Shown one piece after another: positions 32,223-39,063 of a DNA stretch of 39,503 nt. The DNA comes from a virus, in IMG/VR virus record IMGVR_UViG_3300048442_000651, positions 1-39,503 of that record. The stretch is one strand, 5' to 3'. Below the pieces are notes generated by a model. The model was not told where the DNA came from, searched no databases, and saw nothing but the letters and a program-made list of their open reading frames with translations. A program made the position numbers and the translations under genes. Position 1 is the first letter of the stretch, and every line of letters begins with the position of its first letter.

Positions 32223-32453
32223 TCAAGTAAATCTACTGAGGTTTGATCGAGGGTGTGCTGCTTGGACTTTGGACATTACTTCCTTGAATCCATCAGACTG
32301 TTTAGGATTCCCGTATGTTGTTCCTGCGACACCAGCGTGCCAATCTTTGTCCCAATCAGGATTATCAATTTTCCATTGCTCGTATTCGGCAACGGTGCAG
32401 CGAAACTCTTGTTTTTCGCCAGTGACCTTATTTAGTACATTGTATAAAGGCAT
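32223..32453 (-). CDS. Small conserved T4-like phage protein
   Basis: 76 aa, MPLYNVLNKVTGEKQEFRCT, then EYEQWKIDNPDWDKDW and GVAGTTYGNPKQSDGFKEVM, ending PRSNLSRFT. The N-terminus recalls FmdB-type zinc-ribbon proteins (MPxYxx...) but has a single cysteine, so no zinc site. The end with GFKEVMSKVQAAHPRSN is characteristic of a small protein I recall from T4-like cyanophages near phoH. Function unknown. AAGGAG lies inside the end of the upstream gene. Confidence 0.75.
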   Translation of the reverse strand: MPLYNVLNKVTGEKQEFRCTVAEYEQWKIDNPDWDKDWHAGVAGTTYGNPKQSDGFKEVMSKVQAAHPRSNLSRFT

Positions 32454-32629
32454 TATTGCTCCTTCTTGAATTGTTTACGACATAATTTAACTTCTTTGAG
32501 TTCATCCTTAATCAACTGATAGGCATCTTCAGGTGATATCTTTCGTGCCATTTCCATAGCAGTGATGATTTCAACTCTTGTTCCGAAGTGCTTGAGTGCT
32601 TCTTCAAAACAATTTAACTCTTCATACAT
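32453..32629 (-). CDS. Small hypothetical protein downstream of thyX
   Basis: 58 aa, MYEELNCFEEALKHFGTRVE then AMEMARKISPEDAYQLIKDE, ending RKQFKKEQ. It starts at 32629 with ATG overlapping the thyX stop and ends overlapping the next ATG (TAATG), so it fits the operon exactly. It is short enough to be lost by length filters. Predicted all-helical with two cysteines; function not recognised. Confidence 0.75.
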   Translation of the reverse strand: MYEELNCFEEALKHFGTRVEIITAMEMARKISPEDAYQLIKDELKEVKLCRKQFKKEQ

Positions 32630-33339
32630 CAATCAATCCTCAGAGCAGGTTGGATGCAGTTGCAATCATCTAGTTGCTCAGGGCATCCGCAATCACCCTC
32701 AGGACACCACTCAAGCGCCTCAGAGATGACTGGGAACTGACAGATGAAATGCTGCTTCGCAAGTTCTGCAATGTCCATGTGCTCCTTCTGGGTGCCATTG
32801 GAGGACCTCAGAGAGATGTAATGGATCCAATTTCTGAGATTGCCCGTCATGTACATTTTTGTGCCTACGCATAAAGGAAGCACATTTCTTGCACATTCCT
32901 TTGCAATACCAGAGTCCAGCATATCTTGATACAAATTCATCGACTCCTTGAAGTGATGCTGCATCAAGATTTCATACTTCTGTTTGGTAAACGGGTCAAC
33001 ATCATTAATAGAATTCTGACGATTCTTGGTGTCCTGTCTGCGTAGTTCAGGTAGAGGGATCTCCTCCGAGAGTAGGGAAGAATCAGCATAGCGTTGTGAA
33101 AACTCTTGGAATGTAAATGACCTATGACGCAACACCTGAGCTGCGATTGCCCTAGTGGTGTGAATCTCTAGAGTCATTGTTGCCTGCTCAAATACAGACC
33201 AATGTCCATGCTTGATACAATACTTTAGAAGTCCAGAAATTTTAGGGTTCTCCTGATTTGCTGGATTACTTACACGAGCAATGTATCCAATTGTTTTCTC
33301 TGCCTCAGGAGTAACAGAGATCAAACATACTTTAGTCAT
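32629..33339 (-). CDS. thyX: Flavin-dependent thymidylate synthase ThyX
   Basis: 236 aa. The ThyX signature RHR-x7-S is present as RHRSFTFQEFS at 71-81. Further family parts are HGHWSVFEQATMTLEI, LPLCVGTKMYMTGNLRNWIHY and ISLRSSNGTQKEHMDIAELA. It makes dTMP from dUMP using FAD and folate, supplying replication. The last 25 residues have an added cysteine-rich tail (CPEGDCGCPEQLDDCNC, 5 Cys), which is not part of the catalytic fold and could bind metal. It overlaps the upstream membrane-protein gene by 8 bp. Confidence 0.94.
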   Translation of the reverse strand: MTKVCLISVTPEAEKTIGYIARVSNPANQENPKISGLLKYCIKHGHWSVFEQATMTLEIHTTRAIAAQVLRHRSFTFQEFSQRYADSSLLSEEIPLPELRRQDTKNRQNSINDVDPFTKQKYEILMQHHFKESMNLYQDMLDSGIAKECARNVLPLCVGTKMYMTGNLRNWIHYISLRSSNGTQKEHMDIAELAKQHFICQFPVISEALEWCPEGDCGCPEQLDDCNCIQPALRID

Positions 33340-33586
33340 TCTTATCGATAATAATACGGGCGATCAAGTACAAACCAAACGACTTTAGATAACCGATAGT
33401 GGCAAGTCCAAAGATACCTGGCATCAACCAGTTCCATAGTAGCATAAAAACTAATGGTTTGGTAAAGAAAAGAAATGTTGCAACGATAGCTGCTGCTCCC
33501 TCTTCTCTTTTCTTTAGGATTTCTAGTTCCTCTTCGTTCTCTTCTTCTTTCTGTTCAAATGCACGTTTATCAAAGTAGATCGTCAT
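33332..33586 (-). CDS. Small membrane protein
   Basis: 84 aa from the ATG at 33586 (MTIYFDKRAFEQKEEENEEE), which overlaps the upstream stop as ATGA; an earlier ATG at 33622 is possible. A charged N-terminal coiled-coil is followed by two hydrophobic segments (AAAIVATFLFFTKPLVFMLL and ATIGYLKSFGLYLIARIII), so it is probably a two-pass inner membrane protein. Holin-like topology could be imagined but there is no positive evidence. Function unknown. Confidence 0.6.
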   Translation of the reverse strand: MTIYFDKRAFEQKEEENEEELEILKKREEGAAAIVATFLFFTKPLVFMLLWNWLMPGIFGLATIGYLKSFGLYLIARIIIDKND

Positions 33587-33852
33587 TTGCTTTTCTTTTT
33601 CTTCTGATTTGGATCTTGCCATGTTCTAGGATTAACTCTACCTTCGGTTGCTGACATATTAATTAGGTCTTTTTTATACAAGTCCCAATAATAATCAAAA
33701 ATTTCTGACTGTTTACTAGAAGCAACGATATCAAATTTAGTGATACCGTCCTGACTATACTCAATTATAAATGAAGTATATGGAAGTGACCGATCCTGTG
33801 CAAGGGTTGGGTCGCATTCCTTATGAATAAAGTTCAACCTCTCTCGCCCCAT
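33583..33852 (-). CDS. Conserved hypothetical protein
   Basis: 89 aa, MGRERLNFIHKECDPTLAQD then SFIIEYSQDGITKFDIVASS and a basic end (NPRTWQDPNQKKKKSK). A small alpha/beta protein with the aromatic pattern IFDYYWDLYKKDLI. It overlaps the upstream gene by 19 bp. Not recognised; the Lys-rich tail may bind nucleic acid. Confidence 0.65.
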   Translation of the reverse strand: MGRERLNFIHKECDPTLAQDRSLPYTSFIIEYSQDGITKFDIVASSKQSEIFDYYWDLYKKDLINMSATEGRVNPRTWQDPNQKKKKSK

Positions 33853-34301
33853 GTAATGTTAGGAAACGCTTCCTGAATTACTGATTTGGTGATGCGTTTG
33901 TATTTGTCGTTCATACGACCATCCTTTGCGAGAACAAGCAACTCTGCTTCTTCCTCAGAAAGACCTTCTAACAATTGAACGAACATTGTTTCTCTCTTCA
34001 TCGAAGTCAGATTGTCTGCACCTCCTTTAAAGAAACGATACAGACCACGATACTCTTGCTCTAAGCGAGAATGATCTGTACCAACTGGTGCATCATTTGG
34101 CGTGTATGGAACGTCTCCTTCAGGCAACAAACAAGTAAGACTATCGTCAAAGTTGATGATCAACAATTGACGAAGTGCAACACTGTTATGTTTGCGAAGG
34201 AGACTCACCTTTTCACTTTTTGTTTTTGCATTAGAGACCTTTCGCAAGACCTCACTAAGAAGCAACCTAGAGTTGCTATTATCAATCGATCGTGTAGGCA
34301 T
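33834..34301 (-). CDS. Conserved cyanophage protein (DUF6433-like)
   Basis: 155 aa. RLLLSEVLRKVSNAKTKSEK, then LRQLLIINFDDSLTCLLPEG and VPYTPNDAPVGTDHSRLEQE followed by YRFFKGGADNL and LLEGLSEEEAELLVLAKD. I recall this pattern as a very common T4-like cyanophage protein (DUF6433); the number is from memory. No function is known. It is helical and cytoplasmic. It starts with a good gap after the small membrane protein gene. Confidence 0.75.
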   Translation of the reverse strand: MPTRSIDNSNSRLLLSEVLRKVSNAKTKSEKVSLLRKHNSVALRQLLIINFDDSLTCLLPEGDVPYTPNDAPVGTDHSRLEQEYRGLYRFFKGGADNLTSMKRETMFVQLLEGLSEEEAELLVLAKDGRMNDKYKRITKSVIQEAFPNITWGERG

Positions 34302-34316
34302 AATTAACTCCTGAAT

Positions 34317-34553
34317 TCATTCATCATCTTCATCATTTTCTATGTCTGACCAATACTGAATGTCTGGTCTAACATAGATGAGGTCATCATGCAACATATT
34401 ACCATCCTTATCAAACATTTCTGGATGTGTTACGGATTTTGCGTATGCTGCATTCTCGATGAAGTCCTCTACATACCCCTTTGCTAACCAAGAAACTGTG
34501 ATTCCTAAGATAAATGCTCCGAGGATTACTAATACTACTAGCGCAACTAACAT
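34317..34553 (-). CDS. Small single-pass membrane protein
   Basis: 78 aa. Residues 1-25 (MLVALVVLVILGAFILGITV and SWLAK) form one transmembrane helix or uncleaved signal anchor; the rest is acidic and soluble (YVRPDIQYWSDIENDEDDE at the end). GGGGGAAGG is 5-10 nt before the ATG. The ATG overlaps the end of a 25-codon frame. Function unknown; likely inner-membrane anchored with the C-terminus outside the bilayer. Confidence 0.7.
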   Translation of the reverse strand: MLVALVVLVILGAFILGITVSWLAKGYVEDFIENAAYAKSVTHPEMFDKDGNMLHDDLIYVRPDIQYWSDIENDEDDE

Positions 34554-34624
34554 GGTTCCTTCCCCCTTTTAAGTCTTGTGTAATAATATGGAACCAACTC
34601 CTCCCATGTATTAACTTCAAAAAT
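34547..34624 (-). CDS. Possible 25-codon peptide without ATG
   Basis: The frame reads IFEVNTWEELVPYYYTRLKR then GKEPC and stop. The amphipathic, aromatic sequence looks like a real peptide and its stop overlaps the ATG of the membrane-protein gene (ATGTTAG). It has no ATG, GTG or TTG; the only plausible start is ATT at 34622-34624. It is in the same frame as glutaredoxin, seven codons-equivalents after that gene's TAG stop, so read-through would also reach it. Confidence 0.4.
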   Translation of the reverse strand: MFEVNTWEELVPYYYTRLKRGKEPC

Positions 34625-34633
34625 ATTTAGACA

Positions 34634-34870
34634 CTATAGCATATTGTTTTCTCTCATATAACGCACCGTCTCTGTACATCCCCCAAGATTAATAGTATCT
34701 TTAACTACTTGTGGAAAAGTACTACCAACACCGAACTGCTTATAGAAATCTTCACGAGTAAAATCTCTATTCAATTGCCTTTCAGTGTATGAATACCCCT
34801 TACCTTCAAGAACTTGCTTTACTTTTGTGCAGTATGGGCAACCAGTTCTCGTATAAACTTGAAAATTCAT
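34634..34870 (-). CDS. Glutaredoxin
   Basis: 78 aa. The active site CPYC is at residues 11-14 (YTRTGCPYCTKVKQVLEGKG), followed by FPQVVKD with the cis-Pro and GGCTETVRYM near the end, as in class I glutaredoxins. Phage glutaredoxins serve as electron donors to ribonucleotide reductase, as NrdC does in T4. AGAGG lies 4-5 nt upstream of the ATG. It stands behind a strong terminator, so it must have its own start or rely on read-through. Confidence 0.93.
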   Translation of the reverse strand: MNFQVYTRTGCPYCTKVKQVLEGKGYSYTERQLNRDFTREDFYKQFGVGSTFPQVVKDTINLGGCTETVRYMRENNML

Positions 34871-34880
34871 AATACCTCTA

Positions 34881-34907
34881 GAATAAAAAAGGGACTCCTA
34901 AGAGTCC
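34881..34907 (-). terminator. Rho-independent terminator
   Basis: Minus strand GGGACTC-TTAG-GAGTCCC followed by TTTTTTATT. A strong 7-bp G/C-rich stem with a six-T tail, between the outer-membrane-like gene and glutaredoxin. Confidence 0.9.
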
Positions 34908-34952
34908 CATGGGTGTTCCGACTTTTGTAGAGACCGCACGAAAGGTCTCCAC
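34882..34952 (-). ncRNA. Candidate small RNA
   Basis: Between the outer-membrane-like gene and glutaredoxin lie, in order on the minus strand, an ATAAATA late element (34955-34961), a hairpin (GTGGAGACC...GGTCTCTAC, 34927-34952) and the terminator above. This would give an RNA of about 65-70 nt with two hairpins. It could instead be only a double terminator for the upstream gene. Confidence 0.4.
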
Positions 34953-34965
34953 ATTATTTATGGAA

Positions 34966-35337
34966 TCAGAAGGAATACTTCACACCCAGTTTAGCACCGT
35001 AGCCGCGGTCAAGATCTTCGTCGCCTGAACCTACGAAGGACACTTCACCATATGCACCCAGAGCATCGCTCAAGGACACACCAACACCTGCCTTACCAGA
35101 AGGAACGGTGTCGCTCTCACCGCCGTCAGGAGTCAGCACAGTAGCGCCACCCTGCACGTAGTAGGAAGCAGACTCACCAAGAGCACCTTCGTACCCTACG
35201 TGCAGGTCTGTTCCAGCACCATTGTACTCGGATCCAGTCCAACCAGCATTGGTCTCGACGTTGACATAGGGTCCTGCGAAAGCAGCACCAGCAGAAGCGA
35301 ACAGAGCAGCGGTTGCTGCAAATACAGTTTTGATCAT
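34966..35337 (-). CDS. Small secreted outer-membrane-like beta protein
   Basis: 123 aa from the ATG at 35337 (MIKTVFAATAALFASAGAAF then AGPYV), with AAAGGTAA upstream. The longer frame to 35382 runs through the leader hairpins and is rejected. The signal peptide ends at about residue 22. The mature 101 residues alternate polar and hydrophobic residues (LHVGYEGALGESASYYVQGG, KAGVGVSLSDALGAYGEVSF) and end GAKLGVKYSF, with a C-terminal Phe as in outer membrane barrels. It is short for an 8-strand barrel. GC content is visibly higher than its neighbours, suggesting later acquisition. It has both late and sigma70-type promoters. Confidence 0.75.
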   Translation of the reverse strand: MIKTVFAATAALFASAGAAFAGPYVNVETNAGWTGSEYNGAGTDLHVGYEGALGESASYYVQGGATVLTPDGGESDTVPSGKAGVGVSLSDALGAYGEVSFVGSGDEDLDRGYGAKLGVKYSF

Positions 35338-35412
35338 TTGAAAAATTACCTTTAAGTATGTTACTCGTGGAGTTGAACCCACGGATGAAAGAGAGATCGA
35401 CTGTCTCTCGTT
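35338..35412 (-). promoter_or_regulatory. Structured 5' leader with two hairpins
   Basis: After the sigma70 promoter the leader forms GAGAGA-CAGTCGA-TCTCTC (35391-35409) and CGTGG-GTTCAACT-CCACG (35366-35383), then the Shine-Dalgarno. The second hairpin resembles a tRNA T-arm. Confidence 0.5.
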
Positions 35413-35418
35413 GGATTA

Positions 35419-35447
35419 AGTATAACACATCCTACCTGGTTTGGCAA
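35419..35447 (-). promoter_or_regulatory. Sigma70-type promoter TTGCCA-17-TATACT
   Basis: Minus strand TTGCCA, 17 bp, TATACT, about 80 bp before the ATG of the secreted outer-membrane-like gene. Confidence 0.8.
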
Positions 35448-35461
35448 GCGTGTTGAATGAG

Positions 35462-35469
35462 TATTTATA
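35462..35469 (-). promoter_or_regulatory. Late promoter TATAAATA
   Basis: Minus strand GTATAAATACTC, perfect late consensus, just after the upstream gene stop and before the sigma70 promoter. The outer-membrane-like gene can thus be read both early and late. Confidence 0.6.
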
Positions 35470-35473
35470 CAGA

Positions 35474-35710
35474 TTAAATATTATCTTTTTTATTTTTTCT
35501 CTCAAGTCCACGAAGTTCCTGTAGTTTTTTGCGTGCTTCGATTAACTTACGAGCAGTTTCTTCGCGCTGAACATTGAGCTCATCGAGGGTGTACCCAAGA
35601 TTGAGAACATCTGATGGGTTCATCAGAGAATCAAACTCTGCGTCAGAATCTCCTAACATTTCTTTAAGTTTGTCAGGGAGATCTTCATTTTTAATTTTGG
35701 GTAAGTCCAT
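35474..35710 (-). CDS. Small helical hypothetical protein
   Basis: 78 aa, MDLPKIKNEDLPDKLKEMLG, then DAEFDSLMNPSDVLNLGYTL and a long charged helix to the end (REETARKLIEARKKLQELRG). The C-terminal half is a probable coiled coil. Its ATG overlaps the stop of the 737-aa structural gene (TAATG), but a sigma70-type promoter inside the end of that gene would also express it early. Function unknown. Confidence 0.65.
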   Translation of the reverse strand: MDLPKIKNEDLPDKLKEMLGDSDAEFDSLMNPSDVLNLGYTLDELNVQREETARKLIEARKKLQELRGLERKNKKDNI

Positions 35711-37923
35711 TAGATTTGATAGTATTCGTATCCAGACGCCATCCTAGTATGCCATACTATATTTGAACTGTCAAGTGCAGTAGATAAATCGAGAGAAGAA
35801 GCAATAACACTTTCATCAACTACGGTAGTAACATTCTCACTTGTTGTTGAGGATACTGCTCCATTAGATTTGACTGATGATATTATTAGTTTAGCATTGC
35901 AGTCATCATCATCCCTGTCCATAAAACATAACTGACTATTATTATTTCTCCGTCTAAATCCGTTTGGATTATCAGAGATGTTTATTGAGTAAGTCTGACC
36001 TGCCGTTGCCGTAAACTTATAGGAATCTGAACCCTCATCCTTACCTGCAGTTTGAGTAAAGGTTTTACCAGCAATCCTTATCTGTCCTAATGCAGTGCCA
36101 TATCTGTTTGGATCATCATCCCACTCAAAAATTAATTGTATTTGTCCACTACCAACTCCTGTAACTACGATATCACCATCACTATTAAACTCTGCATCAA
36201 TATCATTAGGGACATCAGATGTAGTCGTAACTACTCCCTGAGTTGATGATGCAGGTCTAGTAATAGTCCATGCAACACCAGCAGGATTTTTCGCCCAATT
36301 ATTAGTAACGTTTGCAGGTTGTGCAGCATTGGTAACTGTTGCTTGGATAGTATGAGCACCAACAGTTAACCCAGTCAATGTAGTAGTTGTACTACTATTA
36401 AAACCAGCGTGAGTCCCTATGGTACTCCCATCTAAGCTAAGAGTAGCAGTATTATCGGCAGAATATTCTAACACATAGTCATCTGTATCTGGAACACTAA
36501 TATTCCAGACTGCAGTTTGAGGTACACCAACCAATGTGTCTGAAACTGAGGGGAATACTGCATACTTATTCATAAAATTAGACCAAGCAGGTGTTGGTCC
36601 TGAGGGAAACCAATCAGCAATACTATTACTTGATACACATGCACCACCTTTACAGATCTTGATGAACCATCCTCCAGGATTATCGGACCACCTATAAGAT
36701 GCACCAGTTGGTTTACCATCAGCATCAACTTGGTTTGGTACATTAAGACAGGAAACTGTCAATAAGATTGTTCCCCTCTGCAAAGTTCTAGTCGTTGTAT
36801 GAGGTGTACTTTGTGCAGCAGTTGCCCACGTATCAAAAATTCCTGCTCCAACATCATTGAATAAAATATCAGAATCATTTAGTATAAGAGTTCCTCTATT
36901 GTCAGCGCCAAAACTAAATCCATAGACACCAGTCTCTTCAATATCAATTGTATATGTTACTTCTTGTTCAATTGCAGGTAGTGTACATACTGCAGGGTTT
37001 ACCCAAACACCATAGTTTCTTCCGTCTTCATTCCACTGATTTTCCTCATATCCAAACTCTTGATTAGAGTTGTCCTGAATCTTGAACGATGCATTTGTAT
37101 CATCATCGTCACCGTCCTTTAACTTTAGGGTATCTCCATCAACATTAATTGGATTATTTGCAGAGTTCAAACCAGTATATGCTAGGTTATAAGTCCCTGC
37201 TGTTAATGCAACTACTTTATCTTCTTGTCCCTTTTCCCCAGATTGAGTCCAGGTAACACTATTATTATCAGAATCAACAATTGTAATAGTATCTACAGCA
37301 GTTCCTGAATCACTTGGGTTATCATCCCACTTTAATCTGAGCACTACATTAGAACTACCACTACCAGTAGCTACCAATGCTGTTCCTGTACTATCCCATT
37401 CAACAGTCAGTCCTGCTGATAGAACAACATATCTAGACCCAGCAGAAACATCAAAGGTAACTGGTGAAGATTTTTCTCTCTTGTATCTTAGAATAGAAGT
37501 TCCATCAGCAAGAAATACTTTTTTAGGTAGAATATTAATATCTGGATCAAATGGAGAGCAAGAGTTTGGGGTAAAGTCAGGAAATATAAAGTTGTCCCTA
37601 AGTCCAATAAGTTCATTAGGGGTTTGAGGTTGCTCTAGAATAAACTCGTCGGTTATATACTGATAAATGCAATCATAAAAACTACCATCTGGTGCTTGCT
37701 TACACTTAATAGATTTTAATGCTGTAGGAATAAAACCTAATGTCTTTTCTAATTCCTCCCACCAAGGTATTCCAATGTCCCCATCTTGAGGATAAACGAA
37801 AACTCTCTCATCAATAACTTCTTGTTCAACAGGCGTCAACCTATTTCTAAATGCAATTTCCTCAGCAGTTGCTGGAGAATCACAAATAGGTCCAAAATAT
37901 CCTTCAGGATAATAATACGCCAT
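35710..37923 (-). CDS. Large modular virion structural protein
   Basis: 737 aa, MAYYYPEGYFGPICDSPATA. After an N-terminal domain of about 160 residues there are four beta modules in the order A-B-B-A. A modules contain LRLKWDDNPSDSGTAVDTITI and LIFEWDDDPNRYGTALGQIRI, each followed by a T-Q-(S/T) turn and a (DG)DDD(D)-x-N-A stretch near the end. B modules are lectin- or PA14-like, with IDIEETGVYGFSFGADN...WSDNPGGWFIKI and ISVPDTDDYVLEYSADN...WAKNPAGVAWTI. It is likely a fibre or surface decoration protein, late-expressed from the element at 37949. It is isolated amid early genes. Confidence 0.75.
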   Translation of the reverse strand: MAYYYPEGYFGPICDSPATAEEIAFRNRLTPVEQEVIDERVFVYPQDGDIGIPWWEELEKTLGFIPTALKSIKCKQAPDGSFYDCIYQYITDEFILEQPQTPNELIGLRDNFIFPDFTPNSCSPFDPDINILPKKVFLADGTSILRYKREKSSPVTFDVSAGSRYVVLSAGLTVEWDSTGTALVATGSGSSNVVLRLKWDDNPSDSGTAVDTITIVDSDNNSVTWTQSGEKGQEDKVVALTAGTYNLAYTGLNSANNPINVDGDTLKLKDGDDDDTNASFKIQDNSNQEFGYEENQWNEDGRNYGVWVNPAVCTLPAIEQEVTYTIDIEETGVYGFSFGADNRGTLILNDSDILFNDVGAGIFDTWATAAQSTPHTTTRTLQRGTILLTVSCLNVPNQVDADGKPTGASYRWSDNPGGWFIKICKGGACVSSNSIADWFPSGPTPAWSNFMNKYAVFPSVSDTLVGVPQTAVWNISVPDTDDYVLEYSADNTATLSLDGSTIGTHAGFNSSTTTTLTGLTVGAHTIQATVTNAAQPANVTNNWAKNPAGVAWTITRPASSTQGVVTTTSDVPNDIDAEFNSDGDIVVTGVGSGQIQLIFEWDDDPNRYGTALGQIRIAGKTFTQTAGKDEGSDSYKFTATAGQTYSINISDNPNGFRRRNNNSQLCFMDRDDDDCNAKLIISSVKSNGAVSSTTSENVTTVVDESVIASSLDLSTALDSSNIVWHTRMASGYEYYQI
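35746..35774 (-). promoter_or_regulatory. Sigma70-type promoter TTGACA-17-CATACT
   Basis: Minus strand TTGACA, 17 bp, CATACT, inside the last codons of the 737-aa gene and 36 bp before the ATG at 35710. Confidence 0.6.
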
Positions 37924-37924
37924 T

Positions 37925-37948
37925 AAAAAAGAGGAGTCTTAACTCCTC
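37925..37948 (-). terminator. Rho-independent terminator after purM
   Basis: Minus strand GAGGAGT-TAAG-ACTCCTC followed by TTTTTT, 13 bp after the purM stop and immediately before the ATG at 37923. Confidence 0.88.
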
Positions 37949-37955
37949 TATTTAT
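37949..37955 (-). promoter_or_regulatory. Late promoter ATAAATA overlapping the purM terminator region
   Basis: Minus strand AAAATAAATAGAGGAG, directly adjoining the terminator stem. A transcript starting 5-7 nt downstream would begin within the GAGGAGT stem. Confidence 0.6.
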
Positions 37956-37960
37956 TTTGA

Positions 37961-38890
37961 TTATTCAACCTTTCCAATAACCCAGGATCTCATACCAAAT
38001 GGAGTGTCAGCAATCAAAGTTTGAGTATGTTCTACTACCTCTTGTGGCACAACTAAACAGAATCCAATACCAAGATTGAATACATTACGCATCTCACTCT
38101 CGGCAATGTCTCCTGCTTCCTGAATCTTATTAAAGAGTTCTGGTCTCTCCCAAGCAGAATAGTCAACGTCAACTGTAAGACCCATTGGAAGGCATCGTGG
38201 GAGGTTCTCAGGCAGTCCTCCACCTGTGATGTGTGCCATGCCTAGGATAGGAACTTCATCCAACAGGTATTGAATAAGACGAGCATAGATGGTGGTAGGT
38301 CTCAGCAACTCTGGCATCTCCTTATAGAAAATATAATTTCTCCACAGCATATCATTGACCAGTGTGTATCCATTACTATGAAGACCACTACTCTCAATAC
38401 CTATGACTACATCACCAGGTCTGATGTTACTACCGTCAACAACGTCATTCTTCTCTACAATACCAGTACAGAAACCAGCAAGGTCATAATCATGTGCCCT
38501 GAAATGCTCTGCTGTTTCTCCACCTAACAATTCCATTCCTGCCATTGTACATCCAACATTGATACCATACACAATGTCACTGACGTTAGCATCTAGTGTT
38601 TTGGTAGAGACATAATCTAGAAAATATAATGGTTTAGCACCAGAACATATAACATCATTGACGCACATAGCAACGAGATCTTGACCAATAGTGGAGTAAT
38701 CACCAGCAATCCTACAGATATTAATTTTAGTTCCTACACCATCAGCACCAGATACCAACACAGGTTTCTCATATCCTGATGGAATCTCCATCATTCCATT
38801 GAACCCACCAATACTAGGTGCCAATACTTTTAGATACTCTACAAAGGAACGTCCCTTGATAATGTCAACACCAGAAGTTTTGTAGTCCAT
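37961..38890 (-). CDS. purM: Phosphoribosylformylglycinamidine cyclo-ligase (AIR synthase)
   Basis: 309 aa; bacterial PurM is about 340-350. MDYKTSGVDIIKGRSFVEYL, the ATP-binding segment SGADGVGTKI at 47-56, VAMCVNDVICSGAKPLYFLD, and the GGETAEH motif, SSGLHSNGYTLV and MAHITGGGLPENLPRCLP all match PurM. It makes aminoimidazole ribonucleotide in purine synthesis, a known cyanophage auxiliary function boosting nucleotide supply. Its C-terminus is shorter than in bacteria. A strong terminator follows. The start overlaps the upstream stop by one base (TAATG). Confidence 0.95.
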   Translation of the reverse strand: MDYKTSGVDIIKGRSFVEYLKVLAPSIGGFNGMMEIPSGYEKPVLVSGADGVGTKINICRIAGDYSTIGQDLVAMCVNDVICSGAKPLYFLDYVSTKTLDANVSDIVYGINVGCTMAGMELLGGETAEHFRAHDYDLAGFCTGIVEKNDVVDGSNIRPGDVVIGIESSGLHSNGYTLVNDMLWRNYIFYKEMPELLRPTTIYARLIQYLLDEVPILGMAHITGGGLPENLPRCLPMGLTVDVDYSAWERPELFNKIQEAGDIAESEMRNVFNLGIGFCLVVPQEVVEHTQTLIADTPFGMRSWVIGKVE

Positions 38891-39063
38891 TAGTCAGTTT
38901 TTCCTAGTCGAATGTACAATGTAATAAGTGATTGTGATATTAAATCACAAGAATATGTGAATCCAATTTGGTCTTCTTTGTCCCAGTGGTCTCTTTGACT
39001 TCTAAGAAGTGCAGAAAACTCTTTGATCTTAGACCTCATCTCTTCGTTTGTCAACTTATCCAA
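38890..39063 (-). CDS. Small hypothetical protein, TTG start
   Basis: 57 aa starting at a TTG at 39063 (read MDKLTNEEMRSKIKEFSALL), chosen because AAAGGAG is 6 nt upstream; an earlier in-frame TTG at 39090 lacks this. The TTG overlaps the stop region of the upstream gene. A helical, charged protein ending LITLYIRLGKTD. No homologue is recognised. It overlaps purM by one base. Confidence 0.6.
   Translation of the reverse strand: MDKLTNEEMRSKIKEFSALLRSQRDHWDKEDQIGFTYSCDLISQSLITLYIRLGKTD

Noticed and set aside
35338-35440. Possible tRNA upstream of the secreted barrel-like gene
   Set aside because: Anticodon-like and T-arm-like hairpins exist, but there is no D-arm, no U33 in the loop, and the T-stem does not pair in tRNA register.
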